Both the position numbers and the translations under genes were made by a program. From an uncultured Victivallis sp. (lineage in GTDB: Bacteria > Verrucomicrobiota > Lentisphaeria > Victivallales > Victivallaceae): a DNA stretch of 64,000 nt. Under the pieces are notes generated by a model. The model searched no databases. It was given only the letters and a program-made list of their open reading frames with translations, and had not been told where the DNA came from. Shown here piece by piece: positions 1-8,421 of the stretch; the stretch's first letter is position 1; each line of letters starts with the position of its first letter. The DNA lies in assembly GCA_944389935.1 (NCBI GenBank), contig CALXOE010000001.1, positions 62,001-126,000 on the forward strand. Reading direction: 5' to 3'.

Positions 1-806
1 ATCAGAAAACTGATCTGAAGTGCCGCTCCGCCGATCATCCCCGGCAGCACCAGCCGCCAGAGTCTCCCGAGAATGTCACTCTCCCGAAACGCCCTCCAGG
101 AGAGGGACGGGAACCGCCCCGCCCGCCAGAGCAGCAGCAGCATCAGCACAAGCTGAATCGCCCCGGAGGCGAGAACCAGGTACGACAGCGTCTCGAGAAA
201 TCCGAACAGATTCGTTCCCGAAATCCCGCGCCGAAACGCCGTATAAAGTCCTCCGATCAGAAAAAAATTCAACAGCAGCGCCCCGAGGGCGGGCAGCACA
301 AAGATCTTGCGGGTGTTCAGCACCGCACCGATCGCACCAATCAGGCAGATGAAGAACGCATACGGCATCAGAAGCGGCAGAATCGTGAGCGCCAGCTGTA
401 CGCGCCGGCTCGCCAGCACCCGAGACAGCCTGCCGAACGACTCCTCTCCGGCAAGTTCACGCAGCCCGATCGCACAACCCGCGACCACCGCCACAATCAA
501 CGCCAGAATCAGCGACAGCACCGAAAAGACAATGCCGAGCTCGCGCCGGACCTGTTCCGGCCCGGCTTTCTCATCGGTCTCGGAGACGAGCGGAATCAGC
601 GCGGTCCCGAGCGCTCCCTCCCCGAGCAGTCGCCGGAACGTGTTCGGAATCGCGAACGCCAGTCCCCACGCGCTCGCCACGGCGTCGCCGCCGAGCACAC
701 GCGCCTCGAGCATCACCCGGACCAGACCGAGCAGCCGTGACAGCAGCGTCGCCAGGGAGACTCCGAGCGAACTCTTCAGAATGCCGTGACCGCGATGTGA
801 ACTCAT
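1..806 (-). CDS. murJ: Lipid II flippase MurJ, partial
   Basis: Membrane protein of the MOP superfamily that moves undecaprenyl-linked peptidoglycan precursor across the inner membrane. The 268 visible codons begin at ATG 806 and run off the left edge, so roughly the N-terminal half of a ~510-residue protein is seen. The N-terminus reads LLSRLLGLVRVMLEARVLG, followed by FAIPNTFRRLLGEGALGTA, the signature MurJ opening. Alternating hydrophobic segments (for example FSVLSLILALIVAVVAG) and charged loops follow. It starts 7 bp after the pdxJ stop, as the last visible gene of the long minus-strand run. The family match is direct from sequence; function is by family. Confidence 0.93.
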   Translation of the reverse strand, partial: MSSHRGHGILKSSLGVSLATLLSRLLGLVRVMLEARVLGGDAVASAWGLAFAIPNTFRRLLGEGALGTALIPLVSETDEKAGPEQVRRELGIVFSVLSLILALIVAVVAGCAIGLRELAGEESFGRLSRVLASRRVQLALTILPLLMPYAFFICLIGAIGAVLNTRKIFVLPALGALLLNFFLIGGLYTAFRRGISGTNLFGFLETLSYLVLASGAIQLVLMLLLLWRAGRFPSLSWRAFRESDILGRLWRLVLPGMIGGAALQISFL

Positions 807-813
807 GAATCAA

Positions 814-1533
814 CTATTTCGAGTAAGGCTTCATCGCCTCGAGCATTTCGCCGACGGCGCGCTCCATGCCGACCATGATCGCCCGGCCGATGATCGAGTG
901 ACCGATGTTCAACTCCGAAAGGTGCGGAATCTCGAGGATTCCGGCGATGTTTTCGTAATCGATCCCGTGCCCGGCATTGACCGAAAGTCCGATTTTATGC
1001 GCATGCTCCGCCGCCGCCTTGAGCCGCTCAAGCTCCTGCCGCCGCGCTTCTCCGACCGTATTGGAATAGGTTCCGGTGTGGAGTTCAACATAGTCGGCGC
1101 CGACCTCTTTCGCCGCATCCAGCTGCGCCTCCACCGGATCGATGAAACAGCTCACGACAATCCCGGCCTCATGCAGTTTCTCCACGGCGGCGCGCACCTT
1201 GTCGCGCTGCCCGGCGACGTCCAGTCCTCCCTCCGTAGTCAACTCCTGCCGCTTCTCCGGCACAAGGCAGCTGCTGTGAGGCTTGACCTCGCAGGCGATG
1301 CGCACCATCTCATCGGTGACCGCCATCTCCATATTCAGATTCTTCACACTCTTCGCAAGTTCGCGGATGTCCGCATCCTGGATGTGGCGGCGATCCTCGC
1401 GCAGGTGCGCGGTGATCCCCCATGCGCCCGCCTTCTCCGCGAGAAGCGCCCCCTCCAGCGGATGCGGCGACGCGGCAAGACGCGCCTGGCGCACGGTCGC
1501 AATGTGATCGATATTCACTCCGAGTTTCAACAT
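814..1533 (-). CDS. pdxJ: Pyridoxine 5'-phosphate synthase PdxJ
   Basis: Condenses 3-amino-2-oxopropyl phosphate with deoxyxylulose 5-phosphate to give pyridoxine 5'-phosphate, the last step of DXP-dependent vitamin B6 synthesis in the cytoplasm. The 239 residues match the usual length of this TIM-barrel enzyme. Diagnostic segments are LGVNIDHIATVRQAR at the N-terminus, GITAHLREDRRHI near residue 40, ELHTGTYSNT near 150 and GLSVNAGHGIDYEN near 190. The start overlaps the end of the upstream unknown gene by 7 bp, implying translational coupling, and murJ follows 7 bp downstream. Confidence 0.97.
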   Translation of the reverse strand: MLKLGVNIDHIATVRQARLAASPHPLEGALLAEKAGAWGITAHLREDRRHIQDADIRELAKSVKNLNMEMAVTDEMVRIACEVKPHSSCLVPEKRQELTTEGGLDVAGQRDKVRAAVEKLHEAGIVVSCFIDPVEAQLDAAKEVGADYVELHTGTYSNTVGEARRQELERLKAAAEHAHKIGLSVNAGHGIDYENIAGILEIPHLSELNIGHSIIGRAIMVGMERAVGEMLEAMKPYSK

Positions 1534-2297
1534 GATTCCTTCTCCCTGATTTCCGGCGGAGCCGCGGCCGCGCGACGGAACTCCTCCGCCAGCGCCGCTA
1601 CGCCGTGAACATCTCCGGTCACAACTCCGAACCGGCGCGGAGAAACGCAGAGCGTGCCCGCATCCTCCGCGAGTTTTCGTATCTCATCAGCACTCCATCC
1701 CCGTCCGGTTTCGGGGTCCGGGTGCAGCACAAAGCAGTCTGAATAAAACCGCAGCGCATGGAGTGTTTCCGCCTCCACCGATCCGGGCGTGCATTCGAGC
1801 GAAAACACCAGACCGGGAAACAACATCTCCCGCAGAAAACGCACATACGCCTCCGCATCCCCGGGCAGACGCAGCGCAATCCGCAACTTCAGGCGGTACT
1901 CGTCGAGAATCCCGAATGTCCCGCGCAGCAACAAGAGCAGCGCCTCGCGATAGCTCCGCTCCGTTTGCATCCGTTCCCAGTCGATCCGCAGTCCGACCTC
2001 GCTGCTGCGCAGCTCGAGCGCCCGTTTGCAGCGTGCCCGGAAGACGCGCGCGAATTCCACTTTCAACGCGAGATTCTGTTCCGGCAGCAGCGAAACCATC
2101 TCATAGGAGAGAAGTTCGCGCGGCACAACCGCCACCTTGCCGGAGACAATCTTGTGGAGCTTCATGCGCAGCTCCTGACTCTCCAGCGCATCTCCGGGAA
2201 ACATGAGAAACCCCAGCCCGGCCGGATACGGCTCCGGCATCCGGGCAAACCCCTCCGTCGAGGCGAAGACCGCGCCGAATTCCACTGCCGGCTTCAC
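1527..2297 (-). CDS. Hypothetical protein, possible TIM-barrel fold
   Basis: Not recognised as a named family. The 256-residue soluble protein has no signal peptide or membrane segment. Its alternating hydrophobic strands and amphipathic helices (GAVFAS, GLRIDWERM, KLRIALRLPGD, GLVFSLECTP, DCFVLHPDPETG, RFGVVTGDVHG) are reminiscent of xylose-isomerase-like TIM barrels, but no metal or catalytic motif is clear. It is embedded between ribE (4-bp ATGA overlap) and pdxJ (7-bp overlap), so it is surely co-translated with riboflavin and pyridoxine enzymes. A role in cofactor metabolism is only an inference from position. Confidence 0.8.
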   Translation of the reverse strand: MKPAVEFGAVFASTEGFARMPEPYPAGLGFLMFPGDALESQELRMKLHKIVSGKVAVVPRELLSYEMVSLLPEQNLALKVEFARVFRARCKRALELRSSEVGLRIDWERMQTERSYREALLLLLRGTFGILDEYRLKLRIALRLPGDAEAYVRFLREMLFPGLVFSLECTPGSVEAETLHALRFYSDCFVLHPDPETGRGWSADEIRKLAEDAGTLCVSPRRFGVVTGDVHGVAALAEEFRRAAAAPPEIREKESC

Positions 2298-2950
2298 AGA
2301 AACCCCGCTTCCCGCAGCGTATCCATCGTGATCCCGGACGGAGCGGGCGCCGCGGCAGCCCCCTCCATGCGCAGCTCGAACTGACGGCGGATGTATTTGC
2401 CCACAAGATCTCCCTCGAGATTCACAAGTGTCCCCGGCGTTCGCGCCACCAGCGCCGTGTCATTGCGTGTAACCGGAATCAGGCAGACGGAGAAATCGCT
2501 CTTCCCCACATCGACTACCGTCAGCGATACGCCGTCAATCGCGATGCTCCCCTTTTCGACGATCTCGGGAGCGAGCGACTCCGGAAGTGCCACCCGCAAT
2601 TCATAATCCCCGTCCGCCATCCGGCGGAAATCGATCACCTCGGCCGCCGCATCGATGTGCCCGGAAACAATATGCCCGCCGAGCCGGTCACCGAGCCGCA
2701 GCGCCCGTTCCATGTTCAGCAGTGCCCCGGGTTTCAGCTTCCCGAGATTCGTCCGACGCTGCGTCTCGGCCAGCGTGAAGAACTCGAGCACGCCGCCCGC
2801 AAGTTCACGCTCCAGTGTGAGGCAGCAGCCGTTCACCGCGACGCTCTCGCCGTAGACCGGCTTCTCGAATTTCTTCGACGGGCGCAGCCTCAGATGCTCC
2901 CCATGCAATCCGACCAGCACGCCGGTCATTTCCACCAGCCCGGTAAACAT
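2294..2950 (-). CDS. ribE: Riboflavin synthase, alpha subunit
   Basis: Dismutates two molecules of 6,7-dimethyl-8-ribityllumazine into riboflavin and the pyrimidine precursor. The 218 residues form the usual two lumazine-binding barrels: barrel 1 opens with the near-invariant MFTGLVE and has VNGCCLTL; barrel 2 has GSIAIDGVSLTVV. GHIVSGHIDA marks the join. The start lies 1 bp after the ribD stop, and the GGAGGAG at the end of ribD serves as ribosome binding site. The C-terminal tail past residue 205 is Ala/Pro-rich and variable. It works with ribD and ribH in the same gene run. Confidence 0.96.
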   Translation of the reverse strand: MFTGLVEMTGVLVGLHGEHLRLRPSKKFEKPVYGESVAVNGCCLTLERELAGGVLEFFTLAETQRRTNLGKLKPGALLNMERALRLGDRLGGHIVSGHIDAAAEVIDFRRMADGDYELRVALPESLAPEIVEKGSIAIDGVSLTVVDVGKSDFSVCLIPVTRNDTALVARTPGTLVNLEGDLVGKYIRRQFELRMEGAAAAPAPSGITMDTLREAGFL

Positions 2951-2951
2951 G

Positions 2952-3989
2952 TCACTCCTCCAGCCGCCCGCTGATGGCGATGTCCTCGCCGTAATGGGTC
3001 ACTTTGACATTGTGCAGTTTCCGCGCGAACTCCATCGATTCGGGGTTGTTTCCACCGAGCACGGGACGGCTGTCGCGACCGCCGAGCAGCTTCGGCGCGA
3101 TGTGAAACTCGACCATGTCGACCGCGTTCGCATCGATCGCCGCCGCCGCGAGCTCCCCGCCACCCTCGATCAAAAGACACGTGATGTTGCGCGCGCCGAG
3201 GCGGATCAGCAGACTGTGCCACTCCTCGTTCGTCTCGAGCTCGACCCGCTCGAAGTTCCCGTCCGGGAAGTAGGAAGCGACCTCCTCGTCATCCATGCTG
3301 CGGCTCGCGATGATCCGCAGCGGCTGGCGCGGCCACGATTCCGGTTCGCGCACGGTCAGCTGCGGATGATCCTGCCGCACGGTTTCGCCGCCGACCATGA
3401 TCGCATCGCTGAGGCGGCGCAGCGTCTGAACCCGCCGCCGCGCTTCCGGCCCGGTGATCCACTTCGATTCGCCGGAAGCGGTCGCGATCTTCCCGTCGAG
3501 CGTCATGGCCATCTTCAGAATCACGAACGGCTTGCCGGTGCTGATCCACTTGAAGAACGCCTGATTCAATTCGCTGCAGGCGCTCTGTTCGACGCCGACC
3601 GTCACCTCGATTCCGGCCGCCTCGAGCAGTTCCACCCCGCGACCCGCATGGTGCGGATTCGGGTCGAGCGACCCGATCACGACCCGCCCGATCCCGGCGG
3701 CGATGATCGCATCCGTGCAGGGGGGCGTGCGTCCGGTCGTACAACACGGCTCAAGCGTGACGTAAAGCGTCGCCCCTTTCGGGTCATAACCGTGCCGCGC
3801 CGCGTCGGAAAACGCATTGATCTCCGCGTGCGGCTCCCCCGCCCGGAAGTGGTAGCCGCGCCCGATGATGACGCCGTCGCGCACGATCACCGCCCCGACC
3901 ATCGGGTTCGGGCTGGTCAGTCCCCAGCCCATGCGCGCCAGCCCCAGCGCTTCGAGCATATACGAACGGTCTTTGTTCTCTCCGTCCAT
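2952..3989 (-). CDS. ribD: Bifunctional riboflavin deaminase/reductase RibD
   Basis: Carries out the deaminase and reductase steps after GTP cyclohydrolase II in riboflavin synthesis. The N-terminal deaminase (about residues 10-145) has zinc ligands in HAEINAF and EPCCTTGRTPPC. The C-terminal NADPH reductase (about 150-345) has KPFVILKMAMTLDGKIA and DAIMVGGETVRQDHPQL. Length, 345 residues, is near the usual ~360. The start ATG at 3989 lies 5 bp after the ftsY stop. No GTP cyclohydrolase II (RibA) gene lies in this window and no FMN riboswitch precedes the run, so regulation differs from the stand-alone rib operons of Firmicutes. Confidence 0.97.
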   Translation of the reverse strand: MDGENKDRSYMLEALGLARMGWGLTSPNPMVGAVIVRDGVIIGRGYHFRAGEPHAEINAFSDAARHGYDPKGATLYVTLEPCCTTGRTPPCTDAIIAAGIGRVVIGSLDPNPHHAGRGVELLEAAGIEVTVGVEQSACSELNQAFFKWISTGKPFVILKMAMTLDGKIATASGESKWITGPEARRRVQTLRRLSDAIMVGGETVRQDHPQLTVREPESWPRQPLRIIASRSMDDEEVASYFPDGNFERVELETNEEWHSLLIRLGARNITCLLIEGGGELAAAAIDANAVDMVEFHIAPKLLGGRDSRPVLGGNNPESMEFARKLHNVKVTHYGEDIAISGRLEE

Positions 3990-3994
3990 CGGAA

Positions 3995-4945
3995 TCAGTC
4001 ATGCTCCTCTTCTTCGTTCCCGGACTCTTCGCCGAACAGCGCGTCCGCGTAAAATTCCGGACTGAACGGCTGCAGATCCTCCGGCTGCTCCCCGAGCCCG
4101 ATGAAAAACGTCGGCAGCTCGAATTCCTGGTGCAGCGCAACGACCATGCCGCCCTTTCCGGTTCCGTCGAGTTTGGTCAGCACGAGCCCGGTGACTCCGG
4201 TCGCTTTGGAAAACTCCCGCGCCTGATTCAGCACATTGCCGCCGAGACTCGCATCGACCGTGAGCCACACCTCATGCGGCGCACCGGGATAGACTTTCTC
4301 AATCGAGCGGCGGATCTTCGCAAGTTCGTCCATCAACCCTTTCTGGTTGTGCTGGCGGCCCGCCGTGTCGATCAGCAGATAGTCCGCGTTGCGCGCGAGC
4401 GCGGCCTGCGTGGCGTCGTAGGCGACGCTCGCGGGATCGGCCCCGTGTTTCGCGGAGACCACCTGCGAATCGGTCCGGTCGCCCCAGAGCTGCAGCTGTT
4501 CGACCGCGGCCGCCCGGAACGTGTCGCACGCGGCGAGCACCACCCGCTTGCCGTCCGCCCGGAAACGGGCTGCAAGTTTTCCGATGGTCGTGGTTTTTCC
4601 GCTGCCGTTTACGCCGACCATCAGAATCACGGTCGGCTTGCCCGCTTCCGCGTAATGAATCGGACGCGAGCGTTGACGCAAAATCTCCTTCACCGTCTCC
4701 GAAGCGACTTTGACGAGGTCGGCATTTGTGGCGATTGCGCCGCGCTCATACCGGTCCCGGATCTCTCCGACGATGCGGAGCGAGGCCGATACGCCGAAAT
4801 CGGCGGAGATCAGCAGCTCCTCAAGTTCATCGAACGTTGCCGCGCTGTGCGCCTTGACCCCGGTGAAGATCGAACCGATCGTCCGGGCAACCCGGGTCGT
4901 GGTCTTTTCCAACCCCCGCTTGAAGATGGAGAAAATCGATTTCAT
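3995..4945 (-). CDS. ftsY: Signal recognition particle receptor FtsY
   Basis: SRP-type GTPase that receives ribosome-nascent-chain-SRP complexes at the inner membrane. The N domain (about 1-90) is followed by the G domain with GVNGSGKTTTIGKLA (G1), DTFRAAAVEQL, DTAGRQHNQKGLMDELAKI (G3) and TKLDGTGKGG (G4/G5), ending in GLGEQPEDLQPF. Length 316 lacks the long acidic A domain of the E. coli protein, as in many bacteria; instead the C-terminus ends in a short acidic run. The start overlaps the nusB stop (ATGA). Confidence 0.97.
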   Translation of the reverse strand: MKSIFSIFKRGLEKTTTRVARTIGSIFTGVKAHSAATFDELEELLISADFGVSASLRIVGEIRDRYERGAIATNADLVKVASETVKEILRQRSRPIHYAEAGKPTVILMVGVNGSGKTTTIGKLAARFRADGKRVVLAACDTFRAAAVEQLQLWGDRTDSQVVSAKHGADPASVAYDATQAALARNADYLLIDTAGRQHNQKGLMDELAKIRRSIEKVYPGAPHEVWLTVDASLGGNVLNQAREFSKATGVTGLVLTKLDGTGKGGMVVALHQEFELPTFFIGLGEQPEDLQPFSPEFYADALFGEESGNEEEEHD

Positions 4946-5463
4946 TCCTGTTCGCCTTTTTTCGGTTGTTTTCCGCTGCGCGGATCCCGCTTCAAGGTAT
5001 CCTTGATGCCGTTCAGCACGCCGTTGATGAAACAGCCCGCCTCATCCCCGGAGTAATCGCGCGCGATCTCGACCGCCTCGTCGATGCTGACCACCGGCGG
5101 CACGTCCTCGATATAAAGCATCTCGGCAACCGCAACCCGCATGATGTTGCGGTCGACATGCGAGATCCGCTCGAAATCCCAGTTCTGGCTCCGCTGACGA
5201 ATGACCGAATCGATCTCGTCACTGTTCAGCGCCACCGCGAGATAGAGCTTTTCGGCATACTCCCGGGCCTTGCGCCCGAAACGGTTCTCCTTGAGCCCGT
5301 GCTCCTCCCGGATCTGATCGTAAAAGCGCGCAAACGTCTCCGCGTCGGGCAGCTCCTGCCGCATATCGCAGCGGAACAGATACTGCATCGCAAGTTCGCG
5401 CCCCATCCGTTTCGCGTGGGGGCGGGGCTCCTGAGCCCCGGTAAAGTCGTCGTCCTCAAACAT
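4942..5463 (-). CDS. nusB: Transcription antitermination factor NusB
   Basis: All-helical RNA-binding factor that joins NusE/S10 on boxA in rRNA antitermination. About 173 residues, with RELAMQYLFRCDM in the first helices, SHVDRNIMRVAVAEML in the middle and VVSIDEAVEIARDYSGDEAG near the C-terminus, all characteristic. ATG at 5463 overlaps the ribH stop (TGATG) and is preferred to GTG one codon upstream. The ribH-nusB pairing is common in bacteria. The C-terminus extends past the usual end with a Lys/Asp-rich tail. Confidence 0.95.
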   Translation of the reverse strand: MFEDDDFTGAQEPRPHAKRMGRELAMQYLFRCDMRQELPDAETFARFYDQIREEHGLKENRFGRKAREYAEKLYLAVALNSDEIDSVIRQRSQNWDFERISHVDRNIMRVAVAEMLYIEDVPPVVSIDEAVEIARDYSGDEAGCFINGVLNGIKDTLKRDPRSGKQPKKGEQE

Positions 5464-5948
5464 CACTGGATCGCCCTGGTCAGATTCGCCATTTCAATCG
5501 CCGCGACCGCCGCGTCGACACCCTTGTTGCCGGCTTTCGTCCCGCTGCGCTCAATCGCCTGCTCGAGATTCTCCGCCGTAATCATGCCGTAAGTCACCGG
5601 CACGCCGAACTCAAGCCCGAGCTGCGCAAGCCCTTTCGCCACTTCCGCATTGATGTAACCCGCGTGCGAAGTCGCCCCCTGAATCACCACGCCGAGCGCG
5701 AGAACCGCATCGAACTTCTTCGTCAGAAGCAGCTTCTTCACGGCGAACGGAATCTCGTAAGATCCCGGCACATACGCCACCGCCACATCCGCGGCGCTGC
5801 CGCCGTGGCGCACGATCGCATCCATCGCCCCATCCAGCAAACGACTCACGAAAAAGTCATTGAAACGCGCGCAGACGATCCCGAACTTGAGACCTTTCGC
5901 GTCGAGATTCCCCTCGAACACCGTCCCGGCACTTCTGCTGTTGCTCAT
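5463..5948 (-). CDS. ribH: 6,7-dimethyl-8-ribityllumazine synthase
   Basis: Condenses the pyrimidine intermediate with dihydroxybutanone phosphate to form lumazine, forming an icosahedral or pentameric assembly. The 161 residues show KFGIVCARFNDFF near the N-terminus, VPGSYEIPFAVKKLL, and GVVIQGATSHAGYINAEVAK, where the active-site His of the usual GxTPHF segment is kept. ATG 5948 has a strong GGAAGGAAA ribosome binding site; the frame is open back to 6014 where it would overlap pheT by ATGA, but that extension has no ribosome binding site and adds non-family residues. Confidence 0.95.
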   Translation of the reverse strand: MSNSRSAGTVFEGNLDAKGLKFGIVCARFNDFFVSRLLDGAMDAIVRHGGSAADVAVAYVPGSYEIPFAVKKLLLTKKFDAVLALGVVIQGATSHAGYINAEVAKGLAQLGLEFGVPVTYGMITAENLEQAIERSGTKAGNKGVDAAVAAIEMANLTRAIQ

Positions 5949-6010
5949 CGTTATTTCCTTCCCAAATTGCTGTTGCACATTCGATTCGGGACTCCCCGCC
6001 GCCGGGAAGA

Positions 6011-8395
6011 TCACCGCAATTCCACTTTCAATTCGTTCTTCAGCTTTTCACGCAGCTTCTCGAAACGGGAGTTGACTTCCGCATCGGTCAGCGTTCGCTC
6101 CCGGTTCCGGAACGTGAGCTGATAAGCCATGCTCTTGCGTCCATCTTTCTCGAAAATATCGAAGAGCCGCACCGATTCGAGATCCGCCGGTTTCGCCTTG
6201 CGGATGAACTCCAGCACATCCGCATGCGTGAGCCCCGCCGGAGCGACGAACGCCACATCGCGGCTCGTCGCCGGGAAAAGCGAGAACGGAACGTAATAAC
6301 CCACCCCGTGATCCGCCGCCAGAAGCGTCGCCATGTCGAGCTGAGCGACGAAAATCGGATAGGTCGTGCGCCACCCTTTCACGAGCGACGGCGCAAGTTC
6401 GCCGAATGCGCCCGCCTTTTTCCCCTCGATCTGCACTTCCGCGGCACGCCCTTTCCGGAACCGCCCGTCCTCGACCGGAACGAAGCGGTAACGTCTGATG
6501 TTCATCAGTTCAAAGAGCGACTCGAGCGCGCCTTTCATGTCGTAGAAATCATACTGCGCCTTGAGCTCATCCGAATACTGTTCCGGATGTTTCAAACCGG
6601 TCAGTGCCATGCAGAGCTCGAACCGCTCCTCCGGGAAGAGTTCCGGATTGCGGCAGAACGCCTTGCCGGTCTCAAAGAGCTTCAATGTGAGATTCCGGCG
6701 TGAAATGTTCCGCTCAATCGTGCCGAGCATCTCGCCGAGCAGACTCGGACGCATGATCGCCAGTTCCAGACTGATCGGATTCTTCAGCCGGATCAGGTCC
6801 GACTCCGTGAACCGGCTGTCCGACAGCGCCGACTCCCGATTCACCGTGCTGTAATGCAGACACTCGTAGAATCCGAGCGAGATGATCTTGTTCCGCAGCG
6901 TCTCGAGCGGCAGATACGCATCCTCACGGATCGACCCGCAGATCTTGCCGGTCACGGCGATCTCCGGAATCCGGTCGAGTCCGTCGATGCGGGCGACCTC
7001 TTCGATCAGGTCCGCTTCACGCTCAAGATCGAGACGGAAGAGCGGCGCGGTCACGACGCACCCGGTCTCCGTCACATCGTCCACTTTCAAATGCAGCGTC
7101 CGGAAAATCTCCACGATCCGCTCGTTCGACACCTGCGTTCCAATCAGCGCACGCACCCGGTCGAACCGGCATGGAATGACTTTCTCGGCGGGGCGGCCCG
7201 TGTTCACATCGACCGCCTCGCTGCCGAGTTCGCCGCCCGCAGTCTCGAGAATCAGCTGCGCGGCCCGCTTCGAGGCGAGTTCCGCCATATCCCAGTCGAC
7301 GCCGCGCTCATAACGATAACTCGAATCGCTCGAAATCCCGAGCTCGCGACTCGTGGCGCGGATGTTTGAGGAGAAGAATACCGCGCTCTCGAGCAGCACA
7401 TCGGTCGTCTCCTCCGTGACGCCGGAATATTCTCCGCCCATGACGCCCGCTAGCGCCATCGGCTTTTCGGCGTCGGCAATCACGAGGTGGCGCGGCTCCA
7501 GCGTCAGATTCTTGCCGTCGAGTGTCGTGATCTTCTCCCCGGACTTCGCGCGGCGCGCGATCACCCGCCCCTCCTTGAGTTTCGCGAGGTCGAACGCATG
7601 CAGCGGCTGCCCGAGCTCCATCATCACGAAGTTCGTCACGTCGACCACGTTGTTGATCGGCCGCAGCCCGACGCTCTCGAGCGACTTCTGAATCCACTCC
7701 GGCGACGGCCCGATCTTCACGTTGCGGATCAACCGCCCGATGTAGCGGGTGCAGAGATCCGGCGCCTCGACCGTGACGAGCCCCGGCGCGGGTTTGTCGC
7801 AAACGGGAATGGTGATTTCCGGCAGTTTCGCCTCCGTCCCGAGCAAACAGGAGACGTCGCGCGCGACGCCCCACATCGAAAGCCAGTCGGGGCGGTTCGG
7901 CGTCACTTCGATCTCGATGCGCGTGTCCCCCGGGAAGAGCCGGTCGACCGGCTGCCCGAGTTCCGTCGCCGGATCGAGAATCATGAGTCCCTCGTGGTTG
8001 TCGGAGAGCCCGAGCTCCTTTTCGCTGCACATCATTCCCTGCGACTCGACGCCGCGGAGTTTCGACTTCTTGATCTTGAAATCCCCCTCCGGCGTGTGGA
8101 ACACCGTCCCGATCGTCGCGACCGGAACGACGCACCCGGCATCGCAGTTCGGCGCGCCGCAGACGATCTGCAGCACCGTGCCGCCGCCGATGTCGACCGT
8201 GCAGACCGACATGTGATCCGAATCCGGATGGGGTTTGCGGGTCAGAATCCGGCCGGTGACGACGCCGGCGGGTACCGTCCCCGCCGATTCGACCGCCTCG
8301 ACTTCGATCCCGGCCATCGTGAGTTTATCGCAGAGAGTTTCAAGGTCACAATCGATCGTGACGTAACGGGCAAGCCAGTTTCGTGAAATATTCAT
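6011..8395 (-). CDS. pheT: Phenylalanyl-tRNA synthetase beta subunit
   Basis: Beta subunit of the alpha2-beta2 synthetase that charges tRNA-Phe. The 794 residues show the full bacterial domain order: N-terminal segment MNISRNWLARYV, the EMAP/Trbp111-like tRNA-binding domain (about 40-150, with SDHMSVCTVDIG), the B3/B4 editing domain, B5, the catalytic-like core and the C-terminal FDX-ACB anticodon domain (about 700-794, with LFPATSRDVAFV and FEKDGRKSMAYQLTFRN). It follows pheS by 26 bp. Confidence 0.98.
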   Translation of the reverse strand: MNISRNWLARYVTIDCDLETLCDKLTMAGIEVEAVESAGTVPAGVVTGRILTRKPHPDSDHMSVCTVDIGGGTVLQIVCGAPNCDAGCVVPVATIGTVFHTPEGDFKIKKSKLRGVESQGMMCSEKELGLSDNHEGLMILDPATELGQPVDRLFPGDTRIEIEVTPNRPDWLSMWGVARDVSCLLGTEAKLPEITIPVCDKPAPGLVTVEAPDLCTRYIGRLIRNVKIGPSPEWIQKSLESVGLRPINNVVDVTNFVMMELGQPLHAFDLAKLKEGRVIARRAKSGEKITTLDGKNLTLEPRHLVIADAEKPMALAGVMGGEYSGVTEETTDVLLESAVFFSSNIRATSRELGISSDSSYRYERGVDWDMAELASKRAAQLILETAGGELGSEAVDVNTGRPAEKVIPCRFDRVRALIGTQVSNERIVEIFRTLHLKVDDVTETGCVVTAPLFRLDLEREADLIEEVARIDGLDRIPEIAVTGKICGSIREDAYLPLETLRNKIISLGFYECLHYSTVNRESALSDSRFTESDLIRLKNPISLELAIMRPSLLGEMLGTIERNISRRNLTLKLFETGKAFCRNPELFPEERFELCMALTGLKHPEQYSDELKAQYDFYDMKGALESLFELMNIRRYRFVPVEDGRFRKGRAAEVQIEGKKAGAFGELAPSLVKGWRTTYPIFVAQLDMATLLAADHGVGYYVPFSLFPATSRDVAFVAPAGLTHADVLEFIRKAKPADLESVRLFDIFEKDGRKSMAYQLTFRNRERTLTDAEVNSRFEKLREKLKNELKVELR

Positions 8396-8421
8396 TTGAG
8401 ATCCATCCTCATTTCAGCCGT

